From Lyophyllum atratum (taxonomy: Eukaryota > Basidiomycota > Agaricomycetes > Agaricales > Lyophyllaceae), in NCBI GenBank assembly GCA_014905825.1, contig JACGCN010000007.1, positions 992,001 to 1,056,000 of the forward strand: a stretch of DNA of 64,000 nucleotides. Direction: 5' to 3'. Position 1 is the stretch's first letter; every line of letters starts with the position of its first letter. Below are positions 33,053 to 45,728 of the stretch, piece after piece. Below the pieces are notes generated by a model. It worked only from the letters and a program-made list of their open reading frames with translations, made no database searches and was not told where the DNA came from. The translations under genes and the position numbers were made by a program.

Positions 33053-35879
33053 CATCGTGTGTCTTGGTGACTCCACCCTGTCAATGAGCGTATCGTATAA
33101 TTTCTTGGGCCACGAACGCTGGCCATGTCTCATCATATTCGCCTAATTCCAAGCATACCGCATCCATCTCGAGTTTTCCTGTTTGTGTAAACCGAGTCGT
33201 TTCTGTTGTTCTCATCGCATTTTGTTGTATACCTCGCAATTGCTCTGTGTTAGATACAAGATACCTTACGTCCTTCCATTTTAGTATAGCCTATCACGCG
33301 TGTCAATGGCCTTGGGTTACTAGTTACGATACGAGAGTACCACGAATTCTCCAGAACGCTATCTTGTCTGCTCTCACTGTGTTTAGTATACGTACTTGTT
33401 TGCCCTCCCCTGTACTAGTAGTGTCCGCCGACCTGTATCTGTATCGATGACACCATCCGAGTCACTGACACTCGCGATCGGTGTTTAGGAAGCTCCAGCT
33501 GTGCTAATGACGGCTGGGTCGGATGGATCTAAGCGCGGAACGCTCAACACCAAGCAGTGTCATGGACTAGGGGGCTTGGGGTGACAAGGCGTGGTGCATC
33601 ATGCATCATGCCTCCTGATCGGATCTATGTGTACGATAGTACGGCATCTGATGTGATAGAATTAGAGTTTCGACCAAGTTCAATCATTCGACAATCGAGG
33701 ATCTAAGCTGCAGTTAGCCTCGAGAGTCGAGATAAGCTGGAGATATCGATGCACACCCGAGATCTTCGTGCATAGCAGGCTGGAGCCTGATCGGAATGAC
33801 TCTGCATCCGGAATCGTGCGGAATGGTGCTTGTGGAAGTACTGAGGACCGTCACGAGCTATATCATTATGGATGGCCCATGTGCTGGTGTCTAGGGCGGT
33901 AAGTTCCAACTCTCGCCTGGTGCAAGGCGCGCAAGGATGATCGCGTCGCCGCGCATTCTGCAGACGCAGGAAAGTATGTGACAAGCATGATACGTGACCT
34001 TCATGGGCGCTGGCAGTGCGCAACAAGTCATACCCCATGCATCAGGACTTTAAGCACCATCAAATGAGACAACTGAGTCCAAGGAAGATGTCGATGACCA
34101 GTCCCTTTCGTCATACGTCGAAGCCTCTTCCCCTTCCGCAAATCCCGTCGCGTGTAACAGAGTTACATTGGAGAATAGGCGCCTGGTTTCCGGCGCAGTG
34201 ACACCCGTTTCATGAAAGTATGTTCCGCAGAAGAAGAAAGATGCAGTCTCTAGAGCAAAATGCATAAATGAATAGGCATCGATATTCTACGCCACAATTT
34301 TGGCTAGTGGAGGCAAAAAAAAACGAGAAGCGATATGCCATGCTTGTGGCGTGATGTCGACGAAAGAAATGGCGGAGTTTCAATTTGAAGCTTCGTATTC
34401 TTCGAATTCAAGTTGGTGCCTGTGCTTTGTGCGCGCGCATATATGTCCGTTATAACGACAGCTCAAACCCACCTGTCGGAGAATTACGGCCTCTACGCAC
34501 CTCAAATGTCTCTGGCCTCAGCATGTTCAGCAAGTACTTCGCCGAGGCTGCTAACGTGACGCGAGCCTTGACAGGAACTTGAACGAATCCAGACTCGACC
34601 ATTCTCGGTATTATCGCGGCCTGCTTGACTACTGGGGAGCCAGGGGATGTCATGGCGGCCTAGTAGATGGGAACGTTAAACCCTCTTTTTTAGCAAAACC
34701 CGGGACCGTCGGCCTTGTACTCTGTGCTCAGTCGCCCAAGGTGACGGAAGCAGGTAAATGCAATCTCGCACTCTTGGCAAACAAATCAGGCTCGAGGCAT
34801 CGAGGTGACGCTGCCACACATGAATCTGGACTGAGTCCTCCATACGGGTGTATCCTCTCTGGAACCACCACAAGATACGATGCTTGACGCTGCATTCCCC
34901 CGGAAAGTGCGCACCAAGGTGTGGAGCCAATGCAAACGCCAAACGAACGCCCCTATCATGCTTACCTCTGTTTGTTAGTATCATCTTCCCATCATCCTTT
35001 CCTCTCCATATCTTCCTTGTTCCTTCCTTCTTCCATTGACATCTTTCATCTCCCTAGCATCATGAAAAGCACATGATCACACGCACTGGGCGAGCGCACA
35101 GGTCGAGCGCTCGTCTTTCCCCTATCTCAAGCTTCTAGATCGCGGAAATGGGAAGGTGGGACGAGGTGGTGCACTGCTGGCAGCTCCAAGAATCCAGGTC
35201 GCGTGGAGAGTGAGGCTGGGGTAGATGCGGATGGACGCGTGGACAGTCAAGAGTACTCGGTTTGCACGCGCCTGATACGAAGCCCCAACCACAGCATACC
35301 GTGCCTGTGACTCTCAGCAGTCATGCCAGTCATGCCGCCCATGCGTACGCACAAATGAGATCGGGCTCGGAGCATGTTCCGCGACTCTAATTGTTGAGTT
35401 CGCGGGTCCAGGTGGATGGTCGACCCCGGTGTCGTCGGCGTTAGCTATTAGCGCGTGCCAACGATCGTCGCTCAGGGGCAGGGGGGCGAAGTTCGTGGGC
35501 TGATTCGCGGGTTCGAATCCGAGGGCGAGTCGAGTTCGTGGGGATTCAGAAACGAAAGTCAGCTCGTCTCTGGATCAAGTAGCTGGCAGCGCCATCGCGG
35601 GAGATGCCCAGTCAGGTATGATTGGAATTGACGACGTTCGTGACGTCTGGACGGATGTGGGAGTGTCATCAGGACTCTGGTACGTCCAACTTCTTATGAT
35701 GTACGATGCGTTTATGATCCAGAAGGTCGAGGCAGCATACACATACTATGTTCCTGACCTTAACCTCTGTTTTAGAATCGGCGAAGCCGTTAAATATCGC
35801 GGAGTCGTTGTAAATCATGATTTGACCACACACCGCGTCTCCTTGACCCCAGGCTCGACCCCGACATTACAAGTGTCTA
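33053..35879. other. 2.8-kb interval without an assigned gene
   Basis: Only short, overlapping frames are present and none shows a recognisable motif. The first few hundred bases probably include the 3' untranslated region of the preceding gene. Confidence 0.4.
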
Positions 35880-36480
35880 CCCCATGTCGTCAAGCTCCTT
35901 CTCGTCGGCTCCGTCTTCACCTTCAGATTCGGACATAGAGGGACCCAGGAATGTAGACCTCCGAACTCCACAATCCTTGGTAATGAGGTGCTTCCTGCGC
36001 AGCGATCAGAACTTGACACGCGTTCTGTCGACCTTCTTCTTGGACGTGTCGTGTTTCTTTTCGGCTGCGTGCTGCGCGAGACTTCATCTCGAAGTCCCGA
36101 CCGCTCGTTAATGAGACGCCAGGTGTTGTGCGAGCGCCGGAATGTGCGCGTCCGGAACCGCCTGAGCTTCGCTGGATTCGTGTGGATTCGTGTCGGTACC
36201 AGGAACAATCTGATTCGTGACCTTTGTCGCTGCCTCGACCAAGACGACGCGAAGACAGAACTGTTCCGCCATCGACTTGAGCAAGAATAATTGGGTCGAC
36301 TTAGCCTTCTGACATGCCAATTCGAAGTGCTTGTGCCTTCGGGAGAGGAACGATGCCATGAGCAGCGGCAGTCTCGCGTCTGGAATGCCTTTTGCTTTCT
36401 CCAGCTAGTCGCCTTCATCTTTCTCTACATTCTCGAGCTTCAGAAACCGGCGGCATGGGGATCGAAACAGGCTGTGTAGA
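35880..36480 (-). pseudogene. decayed paralog of the acidic coiled-coil gene at 53-54 kb
   Basis: On the minus strand the relic reads AVPDAHIPALAQHLASH, then a stop (36110-36108), where the intact gene reads EVPDAFIPAFAEYLTSHRK. It continues with a degenerate basic coiled-coil stretch (EKKHDTSKKKVDRTRVKF, stop, SLRRKHLITKD) and GVRRSTFLGPSMSESEGEDG, corresponding to GTQRRYVRPPDSGSEDGDEEG. Upstream, LRVVLVEAATKV corresponds to LRQLALHLAQAAI. At least three in-frame stops interrupt it, so it is not expressed as a full protein. Confidence 0.6.
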
Positions 36481-37349
36481 AGCTGTTTCATTCGGGGGTT
36501 TCCTCAGTCCTGGCCGCCAAAGCTGGTGGGGCCACTGCCAGTGAAGGGCCAGCGTTGTACTAGGTTGAACGATGACGTCTATAAATAACTTGCTCGGCAC
36601 GCGTCTGATGACACAGGCAATTTGGCCTTTGCACCTTGTTTGTACCCGCCCGCCGCCTCGCACGACCTGCAGAACTCGGGCTTGAAGCTGGAGGGCTTGA
36701 TGTTTATTCCCGTGCGCCACGTTATACAGTCTTCGAACCGTGGTCAAAGTGAGACTTGGAGAACGATCGGGTTGGCCTTGGGTCAGCCGCCGCTGTCAGA
36801 GTGGATGGTTAAATAGCGAGCCAGACCCTAGTCATCCTCAAGCCGCCTCTTGTCCCCCTTCCACCACCATCACCCTCAGTGTCGTCGCTATGCATCCCAC
36901 TAGGATGGCACCGGCAGGCTGTTTGTGGTCACAACCTTCCCTCGCTTATACCCTCATACCTTGCCATCCGCTCATCCTCGTCACTGGTTCCCTCGAACCC
37001 CGCCTAGCTGTCAGCCGCTGGTCGGCGCCAGAACGCGCAGCCCTGGAGGGTATGAACCCCAGGCTCAAGGTCGGTCCTTGTCGTCGCTCACTACTTCAGC
37101 CGCGTGGCTGACCATCGTCGACTCTTCAGATCTCCATGTGATAGACCAACGTCAACCACATCTATATATACCTCATCAGATCGCCAGGTCTGTCGTCGTT
37201 GTATCATTCGCCGTTGGAAGACTGTGCTGACCGCCGTTGAAGTCTTCTGTTAGAGTCAGTCTACAGCGGCTCGGTCATCGTTCATCTATCATTTCCAAAT
37301 TCTCCGACGTCATCTCCCACTCTCGATGTGGCCCGCTGGCTATCACCAG

Positions 37350-37640
37350 GAAGTGTAGTAGGACGGGTGCAAATGGCGATCCCTAGGCTCATTTGGGCGA
37401 TGAGTTCTAGGACGTCCTCCGTTCCTTCTTAGCAAGGTGATACCCGGTGAAGGTTTGCCCTCCTCTTTCTTCACTCACGCTCTTCATTGACCTTCATTTT
37501 CGCTCTCAGAACCTTTTTGACTGCAGTAGTCCTAACTCCCACGTATGGCAGGAGGGGTGAAAATGGCGGAACCTCGTATCTTCGGGCGAATGATATCCGG
37601 GACGTCCTCCCTTCTGCTTGGCGAGGCAGCTTCTAACCCA
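37350..37640. repeat. two imperfect direct repeats, about 190-base period
   Basis: A block at about 37361-37440 (GGGTGCAAATGGCG ... GGGCGATGA ... GGACGTCCTCC ... CTTAGCAAGG) recurs at about 37551-37630 (GGGTGAAAATGGCG ... GGGCGAATGA ... GGGACGTCCTCC ... CTTGGCGAGG). The copies have diverged considerably. Confidence 0.5.
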
Positions 37641-37849
37641 GGTCAGTCTCTCTATTCATTGTTAAGGTCCATTACATTGCTTACCGTCACGCTGCCAGTC
37701 AATTTATAGAAATATGCTCATCCTGTAGCTGGAGCTGGAGGAGAACGGTTTGAGGCTGACGAGCCTCTACCATATCTCTCTGGGCTTAGCGGTGTTTCAT
37801 CTGCGGCCCTTCCCAGCGACTATTTGTTTCTTGTTCTCGGTCCCCACTG

Positions 37850-38530
37850 GCATCCACCCCACCTCGTACCACAATTTGTCTCAGTATCCCCGGGATTTGC
37901 TTTGTTCCCGACTTACCGGCGTGCGCCCTCCTGCGTAGCAGTATATCCGCGACGCTGCACCTTGATCTTCTCATTATTTCAACCAATCACATTCTCCACC
38001 ATCCAATTGGGCCTTGGATGCTTCTGTTTTGCTACGATCGACTCGACTTCTTCGGTATCATGGGATTTGCTTTCGTTCCCGCCTTCCGTCCACAAGACAA
38101 CCACTGGGGTGCGCCCCTCTGTGCGCAAATATACCCGCGATGCTCCACCTTGGCGCCTTCGTTCCTACTCTTTCCTTTCTATACCATCCAATTGGGTGTT
38201 GGGTGTGTCCTCTTTGCTACGATCGACTCGACTCCTTCGGTATGATGGGATTTGCTTTCGTTCCCGCCTTCCGTCCACAAGACAACCACCGGGGTGCGCC
38301 CTCCTGCGTACAAATATACCCGCGATGCTCCACCTTGGCGTTTTCATTTCAAGTCTTTCTTTCTCTACCATCCAATTGGGCCTTGGATGTGTCCTCTTCG
38401 TTACGGATCCGACTCGGCTCATGGGATTAGCTTTCGTTCCCGCCTTCCGTCCACACGACAATCGCCGGCGTGCACCCTCCTGTGCATATATACCAGCGGA
38501 GTTGCGCCTTGCTTCTACCGGCACCACCGT
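37850..38530. repeat. tandem array of about 170-185-base units, four copies
   Basis: The marker TTTCGTTCCCGCCTTCCGTC (with variants) starts at about 37901, 38071, 38256 and 38432, giving spacings of 170, 185 and 176. Each unit also has a (A/C)AACCACnGGGGTGCGCCC-like block, CCCGCGATGCTCCACCTTGG, TACCATCCAATTGGG, and TACGATCGACTCGACT. The first and last copies are the most degenerate. Confidence 0.8.
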
Positions 38531-39219
38531 GGCCATCAAGAACCTTTGTTTCGCTATCCTATTGTTCATTTAGAGGCATGGGAGTTTCCCTCCAGTTTCG
38601 TAGTATCTAGTGTCCTGACTCATATAGTATCGTATTGCGGATTGTGAATGTTCCTAGCCAATAAAATGACTGATAAAATCGCGTCGTCCCCGAAAGAAGA
38701 AGTCAATCGAAATAGCCTCGCTGTACTTACCAACCGCAAGGTGCGCGGCCGGACCCAGTAGCTATAAACCTCGAGACTCTTGCCCATCCTTTGCTATGTC
38801 CTTGCTTGTTGTTCTTTCCCTTGTCCTCTCTTAAGCTTGAGGGTGCTTGTCAGATGTCTGAATCTAGCAAAGACCGAAAATTGGAGTAGGCAACTTGTCC
38901 TGAAGATAGCCTTTACGAGTTGTATGGATTGTGATGACCATCATTCTGGCCTATTTATTCAAGATTTCAAGCATTGGACGGTCGCACTCAGACGCAAATA
39001 TGGGATCCAGCGCTCTGCGTAGAACTTGAGGTGGTACTGTATATATGCCCGATATATCACTGTACATCATGTGGAATCGCTATATCGTTGCTCGCCCTCA
39101 TGCCGCCATCAACCCCCTCAACAATTCAGTAGACAACGATCGTGCGTACTAGTTGGATGGAGCAACGTTCAAAGAAAGCACTTGCAAACATACGGGCTTG
39201 CAGACCTGGCAAATAGAGA

Positions 39220-39483
39220 TCAAATATTTGTGGCCTTCAATTGAATACTGGACGTACAAGGAAGGGTGTTTCCCTTAGGATAGTGGCAGTGCCACAAAGT
39301 TGATTGCATGCCGCATCCACAGCTGTTGCAGTGAGCCCGCAGCCAGGAGCAGGGGCTGGGGTCGCCAAAACTAGGGGACGAGGTTAATCGCAAGGTAGCG
39401 GAGACTACAGGACACGCCGCACCATGGCCCGAAGCGAGCAAGAGAGTGAGAGAAGCAAAGGTGATTTTGAGGAGAGAAATCAT
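39220..39483 (-). CDS. possible small secreted cysteine-rich protein
   Basis: An 87-codon frame starts MISLLKITFASLTLLLASGH, a good secretion signal (short basic start, Leu/Phe-rich core, small residues before the predicted cleavage near residue 18-23). The rest holds seven Cys in about 65 residues (ACP, SPC, RAHC, NSC, GC, WHC, PC). A TATA-like TTTAAAAG lies about 75 bases upstream at 39563-39556, and the leader is C/A-rich as in other genes here. A splice from the TTGTACGT near 39250 into downstream sequence would give a slightly different C-terminus. No family is recognised. Short size and lack of a comparison make this uncertain. Confidence 0.4.
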   Translation of the reverse strand: MISLLKITFASLTLLLASGHGAACPVVSATLRLTSSPSFGDPSPCSWLRAHCNSCGCGMQSTLWHCHYPKGNTLPCTSSIQLKATNI

Positions 39484-39555
39484 GACGATTTGGGATGCAA
39501 GTTGGGGGATGGGTTAGACTGGAGGGTTGTGAGTAGAAGGTATCCGGCTGTGCTC

Positions 39556-39563
39556 CTTTTAAA
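39556..39563 (-). promoter_or_regulatory. TATA-like box before the small secreted protein frame
   Basis: TTTAAAAG on the minus strand lies about 75 bases from the ATG at 39483, the same spacing as the TATA boxes of the other genes in this window (72-97 bases). Confidence 0.35.
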
Positions 39564-42500
39564 CCTCAATGGCGTCTTGGCACTGTCAAAGGCGACCCCG
39601 GCGGTTGGTGAAGCCAATGTTCATTTCAGCAGGCTGAGGAATGGAAGAAAATCATCGGGAAATTGAATTCCTGGGTGTGATAGAGAGACGAATAGTGGAG
39701 TACCGAGGAGAAGCTTTCACAAGATGACCTCGTGAACGGTATGACAAGTTTAACCAGGTTCTACGAATAAATGAAATCAAGTAAGTGGCGTGAAGATATT
39801 GTGCATGTCAGGGATTACCATGAGCACAAGATTAGTTGGTGCCCAGTGGACTCTTAAACATACAGGGCTTGCCTATAACCCATCCAACTATTTTGAATAG
39901 TGGCGGCGCTATATTGCGCGCCGGGTTTCATAGCGGCGTGCATAGGCCCATGCTCATTACAAGGACGGCCTGTATCATACATGTTGACTCCGGCAACCGA
40001 TCTGCTCATTCGTCACTAGCAACGTCGAATGAATTGAGCACCTGAATCCAGAGAGATCCCCGGTACAAAAATAGACCAAGCTTGATGTTGTTCCCGTAGG
40101 TGCCACTGTATATCTTGTCAAAACGTCGTAGCAACACTTTCCGAAGAAATCTTTCTTCGCTTCACTCGTAACTACTCGGCAAATGAGTGAACTTTCCAAA
40201 TATGAGCGAGATAATCACGTACCGCATACTGATGAGTGGCATTTTGCCTCTTAACAGGAGCCCGACTCGAGTCCCCCATAGGAACGTTCAGTACCTCTCA
40301 CACGTACGCAGCTCAGAAGTCCGGAAAGAAAGGAGGACAGGAATTCATGAGTTAACATGAAGTTCGACTTCTATCGCAACCAGAGCCCTGTAGGTGTTGC
40401 CTGTCGAGACCTTCGTCGGTTCATTTTTTATTTTGTTGCTTCGTTATTGCTTCTGGACGCCATAGCCCACAAAATTACATGAACATGACCATAAATTAAT
40501 AACATACCGTCCCAATACCATGTACTATTTGATGGTTATCAAGAGCTGGGCTTGGTTCCCTTATTATCGTTCTCCGGGTCGGGCGTCTCCACATGGGCGT
40601 AATGGCTGGATTCAGATATCTCAACGCAAGCTCCACTGCAGTGGACATCAGCAGATGGTATTTTCTCACTTCTAGAAAAGCAGTCATCGATTAAGTCAAT
40701 CAAGTAGGTTCCTTTGTAATGGTTTGGTCACGTACTATGGGATTGAGTGACCTTCACCAGGAATCCCGCGTTGGACAAGAGCTGCAGGTCGAGTTCGGGC
40801 TCATCATCATGCATGCTCGAAGTCAGAAGCTGCGACGGGCGGCGGGTGGGAGATTCTGAGGGAGCTAAGAGCGCAAAGGTATCCAGAAGGTACCTGGCTG
40901 CTGCCAATAGACAATAGTCAGGAATTGGATCGGGTGGACTGAGCACAGCGTATTCACATACTGTCCTCTATCGAGGGCCCTCAGGAACCTGTCACAGTAA
41001 TTTTGGTCTACATGAAGTAGTATACTCCGTGCACCGTTGACGCGTCCGCCGTCGACTTGAACTTCGGAGGTCCGGGTCAGATCCGAGGGCGGCCTGTTGG
41101 CGGCATTGTCAGAGGTGATTGATAGACAGCGGCCAAACACGGGTTCAATTGCTTCCGTCCGAACTCCCGGCGTAAACTCTCGAGTCCTATGCTATTGATC
41201 ACCCGACGTCTAACTTCTGAGCGCCATTGACTATCCGTTACCTTCGAGACACTGCTCTTTCTATCGGATCAGCCAGGGATCAGCATTGGAGACTGGAAGA
41301 TGCGGTGACACATGCAGGGCTGCGGAAATTCTTGCCTCGAAACATCTCTTACCTTCGGCGCACCCCGTAGCCATACGTAAACCGAAACCGTCGAAATCTT
41401 TTCCAAGCTCTGCGGAGATAGGGACACTGGATGAACTCGTGCAGAAGACATATGTCAACTATTGGAGGGCGGTGGAAAGGTATCTATAGGTCTCTGGATC
41501 TCCACCCAGCGTACCGACCAGTGGAACTATCAAAGTGTGTCAATCTCTAGTGATGCATGACTATTAACGGACGTTTGGTGGCCATTCTTTGGTAGACATT
41601 GCGGACCGCAGGCTGTGCAGGACCTACGCGCATTCCTCGCTGAATGGAGCAGCGAGTCGAAGCTGGGCGAGCGTATAACAACTCCCGTCCCTCTGAACAT
41701 ATACACCCTCTTGTCAATGTCCACAACGCACGTTTCTATGAGCCCAGTGCATAAATCGACGGACGACCTAGAGGCTAGAAAGCGTTTTACATCAAATTTA
41801 GGTACACGGCGATGGGTATCGCCGGGACCGTGCATCAAGTTCCCGACCAGGGGTAGATCGTAAGGCATACCCTAGTACGAGGTACAGCTCATACTCCGTC
41901 TGAGGTTTACGTGGATCCATACTCCTAACATGCGTGTGCTTCAGACGGGCTTGAGCCGCAACTTGACAGCAGGCCCTGGAATGCACCCCGATGGCCATGC
42001 TCCAAGGGTCAGCGCTTTGCAGTTGTCGTTCGACTTCCATTAAGCCTTAGCGCTATTTTGGAGGCACTGATTTATCCACGCTCCGATATGACATGGAAGA
42101 GGACAACTGTTCGTCCTGTACCTCTCCTGCGCCATGAAAGACCCATTGTCCCTTCACCGTCCACCAACACGTCGTGACCAATGCCATTTGACCTGTCCTT
42201 TGCCCCCTGACGGTGTCGAATGTCGTGCCCGCTGCAGTCAACACCAACCAACGCGGTGTTCAAGCGCAAGTAGCAAGGATCGCTATGTCTGGATTCTAAT
42301 ATAGCCGCCGAACCTCCTGGTCATGGCAACCGTAGCTGATCCCCTGCAATATTAGAACAGTGATTATGTGTTCCCAAATTTCACGATCTGTTCCTCCAGG
42401 TCCTCGTCCTTAGCTAGTGTGCAGTCTCAAGGTCCGGCCTTGACAGAAGGTATGCAATATAGAATGTTTTGAGACGCTATGTGCCTCTCAGACTGATCTC

Positions 42501-42612
42501 CCTCGCCCCTTCAGATCTCAAATGATGGTCAAGCTGCCGGGAAATTGGCGTTCGACTTCCATGTACTGTTAGCATGTAATCTTCCCGCTTCCCTGCGTGC
42601 CTCAGAGAAGGC
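39564..42612. other. 3-kb gene-poor interval
   Basis: Short frames occur on both strands at 40728-41140 (minus) and 41286-41489 and 41615-41863 (plus). They have no known motif and do not join through convincing introns. The last 200 bases hold the promoter of metalloprotease copy B. Confidence 0.35.
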
Positions 42613-42618
42613 TATAAG
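42613..42618 (+). promoter_or_regulatory. TATA-like box of metalloprotease copy B
   Basis: TATAAG in the context GGCTATAAGACC lies 81 bases before the ATG at 42694. The leader between them ends CTTTAACTAACA before the ATG. Confidence 0.5.
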
Positions 42619-45586
42619 ACCTGCTCGAACTCAGCAGAAGTCCTCAATCAACTCATCACCGAGATTGAAAACTTCTTTGCTCTTTAACTAACAATGTCTG
42701 CCAACTCCAAAGCTACCACTGTCAAAGGCCCCTGCGGTCTTGCGCCCGAGACGAAGCACATCGATACGACAGAGCTCATTAGCGTCGATGATGGCGAGGA
42801 CCACGATCGTGCCGTCATGACTAAAGTTGCCCAGCTCTGGGAGAACGCTGCGGTATGTCGCCTCCATGCTCCTACCGCAAACCTTGCGAACTCACGCCCG
42901 ACGCCTTAGACCATCACCTACTCCTTCTTCGGTGGCACCGAGAATCAGAAGAAGGCCGTCAATGATGTTGCCATTATATGGACCTACTATGCCAACCTCA
43001 TTCTCCAGCACGCGGATGACGAAGACAAGGAAGCCATGATTCGCATTGACTTCAAGCGTGGCGGGGGTTCCTGGAGCGCCGTCGGCAAGGGTGCCCTTAT
43101 GATGACCGGTGGAGCGATCACGATGAACCTTGGGTGGATTGCTGACTCTGCAGTCGTCGCCGAAAGTGATCGTGGCACCATCCTCCACGAATGGGGCCAT
43201 GCCCTCGGACTGATGCACGAGCATCAAAGCCCAGCGAGGGGTGGAACTCTGACGCTCAAGCCCGAGGCTGTCTATGAGTACTATCACAGCACGCAAGGCT
43301 GGGACAGAAGTCTTATCAAGTCGCAGATCCTCGATGTCTATAACGTTGAGAACGTCTCCAACTACAGCAAACTCGACACCAAATCTATCATGATGTACGT
43401 TGTTCGCAACTCCCGAATTCAGTCGACTCATGGACTCCTTAGGTACTTCATGCCGGCCGAAATCAACGAGCAAGGAATTGCGGTCAATGTTAAGGCATAC
43501 ATGGTCATTAACTACCCCTGCAGTTCTCCCCACCCCAGAGCCAAGGAGTGGACACTGAAGAAGGCCTTGACCATCACCGGAGTTCCGGAGAGTGATCAGG
43601 GGGACATGTTAGATGCTAAAGACGACTCTAACACCTTAAGGAAATACTTCGCGGATTGGAACATGCAGGCCTGAGCGAAAGAACTTGGTATGTTGATATC
43701 CTCTTAAGCCTGTCAGAATGCCGATGTCCCCTTCAGCAGCGTTGCCAAAGAAACCTGTTCCTAAGCCCTTCGTTTCTGTGCCCTCGGGTGGTGTTTCTAC
43801 GGCAGTAATGCCTGCTAATGACGAGATTATGCGCATCCTGGAGCTTCTACTCGGTGGGTCTGAATACACTGTATCCATTGGCAAGCCCATCGGCGAGGCT
43901 ATTGTCCCGCCTGGCGCCAAGGGCGGAGTTGCCGGTGTTGGAGTCCAGCAGGGAATTTGGTCAGGTCTTGTCAGTGTCCTCACACACCCGGTATTCCAGC
44001 AAGTCGTCGGAGGTGTCGTCAACCAGGTTCTGGGTCAGCACGGCCTCAACCCCACTTCACTCGATTCTCCCCAGGGTGTCCAGAACGGGCTCTGGCGTCC
44101 TCCTGGAATCGTCTCTGCTCCATTCGTTTTGCCTCCCCAAGGTGTCCAAAACGGGCTCTGGTCTCCTCCATTCATCACTCCTCCATTCGTCCATCCTCCA
44201 TTCGTCACTCCTGCGTTCGTTTCGCCTTTGCGTGGTGTGCCCTTCCACCATAGCGTTGGCGGCTACACGACTCCCGAGGGAGTACAACAAGGTCTCTGGT
44301 CTGGCTTCACGAGCATTCTCCAGCATCCACTGGCCCAGACGATCATCAAAGGAGCGGTCGACGCTGTGTTTACTCAGCATAGCATCAACCCTACTGCTGC
44401 TGCTGATATTCAGCAAGGCCTGTTCTCGGATATTGGGGCCATCCTGAAGAGCCCCGTCGTCCATAAGGCTTTGACAAGCATTGTTGATACCATTCTTACC
44501 CAGCATGGACTGTCACCCGTCACCGTTGCTCAGTATCCAGAAGTGCAGCAAGGCGTCTTTTCCGGCCTGGTCGATTTCCTCAAGAATCCCACCTTCCAGA
44601 GTGTTGTGAAGACTGTCATCAATGGTGCTCTCACCCAATGTGACATCAACCCCGTGGCGGCACCGGCCTCATCTCCCGACTCGGATGCAGTGCAACATGG
44701 ATTGATCTCTATCCTTGGCTCGCTCATCGGCAGCCTCTTCAGTATCAACCCATATGCCACCGGGGGAGCCCCTCTCGACGTTCAGCAGGGTTTGAATCCT
44801 GATGTGCAACAGGGACTATTCTCCATCCTTGGTTCGGTCCTCGGTAGCCCAATCGTTCACAAGGCCCTCACTGGAGTCATCGACAGCGTCCTCACCCAAC
44901 GCGGATTGAACCCTCAGACGACGGCTCAATATCCTGACATTCAGCAGGGTATCTGGACTAGCATAATTAATGTCCTGAAGAGGCCTGAATTCCTGAAGAT
45001 TGTGGGCTCGGTTGTCAGTGGTGTGACCACGCAGCATGGGCTGAACTCCAAGCCGACGACTGGTGATCACGCTGAAATTCAGCAAGGTATCTTCTCCGGC
45101 GTCGTCGATATCTTCAAGAACCCCTTGTTCCAGCAGATCGCGGGCAGCGTTGTCGACAGCTTCCTGACTCAGCGTGGCCTCAATCCCAGTGCACCTGCCG
45201 ACGTTTAGCAGGGCATCATCTCCGACCTGGGATCCGCTCTGAACCACCCCTTGGTTCGCCAGACCTTGAAGAGCTTGATCGACGGAGCTCTCGTCCAGCG
45301 CGGGTTGAACCCACAGACCCCCGAGATCCAGCAGGGCATTTGGAGTACTCTCGGCAAAGTGTTCAGCAACCCGATCACCAAACAGATCATAGGAACCGCC
45401 GCCAATGCCGCCGTCAGTCTCTTGTCCCAGAACGCTCTGAATCCGAACGCTGCCGTGCAACAAGGCCTATTCTTCGGTCCCGGCTCAGTCTTAGCTGTGA
45501 GTAGACCTTGCCTTTACCTTGGTAGACATCGATATATGTGACTGACGCCGTCCCGACAGCATGGCTTGAACTCCCAACACCCTGAC

Positions 45587-45728
45587 TGTTGGAATACGAT
45601 CTCGCGTGCCTGAGAAAGGAGATATCTTCCGTGATTGTCGTGGTTCAGGATCAAGAATGTCTAAAGTAAATACATGTAAATAAACACTAAATATACTGAT
45701 TTCCTCGAGAACGACACAATTCCCAACA
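45587..45728. repeat. LTR copy 1
   Basis: 142 bases, TG...CA ends, within an inverted TGTTGG/CCAACA pair. It differs from the second copy by A/G and A/C at two positions near its middle. Confidence 0.8.

Larger units (their letters stand above)
36481..39219. other. repeat-bearing interval without an assigned gene
   Basis: Apart from the two repeat clusters listed separately, nothing is recognisable. The 249-codon frame at 37824-38573 stays open because it runs through a tandem repeat, not because it encodes a known protein. Confidence 0.4.

Noticed and set aside
35460..35540. tRNA-like GGTTCGAATCC motif
   Set aside because: The T-loop sequence is present, but its stem does not pair (two of five pairs) and no matching acceptor stem, D arm or anticodon arm can be drawn around it.
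37824..38573. 249-codon plus-strand open frame
   Set aside because: It runs through the 170-185 base tandem array; the other frames of the array are also open over long spans, and the protein has no domain.
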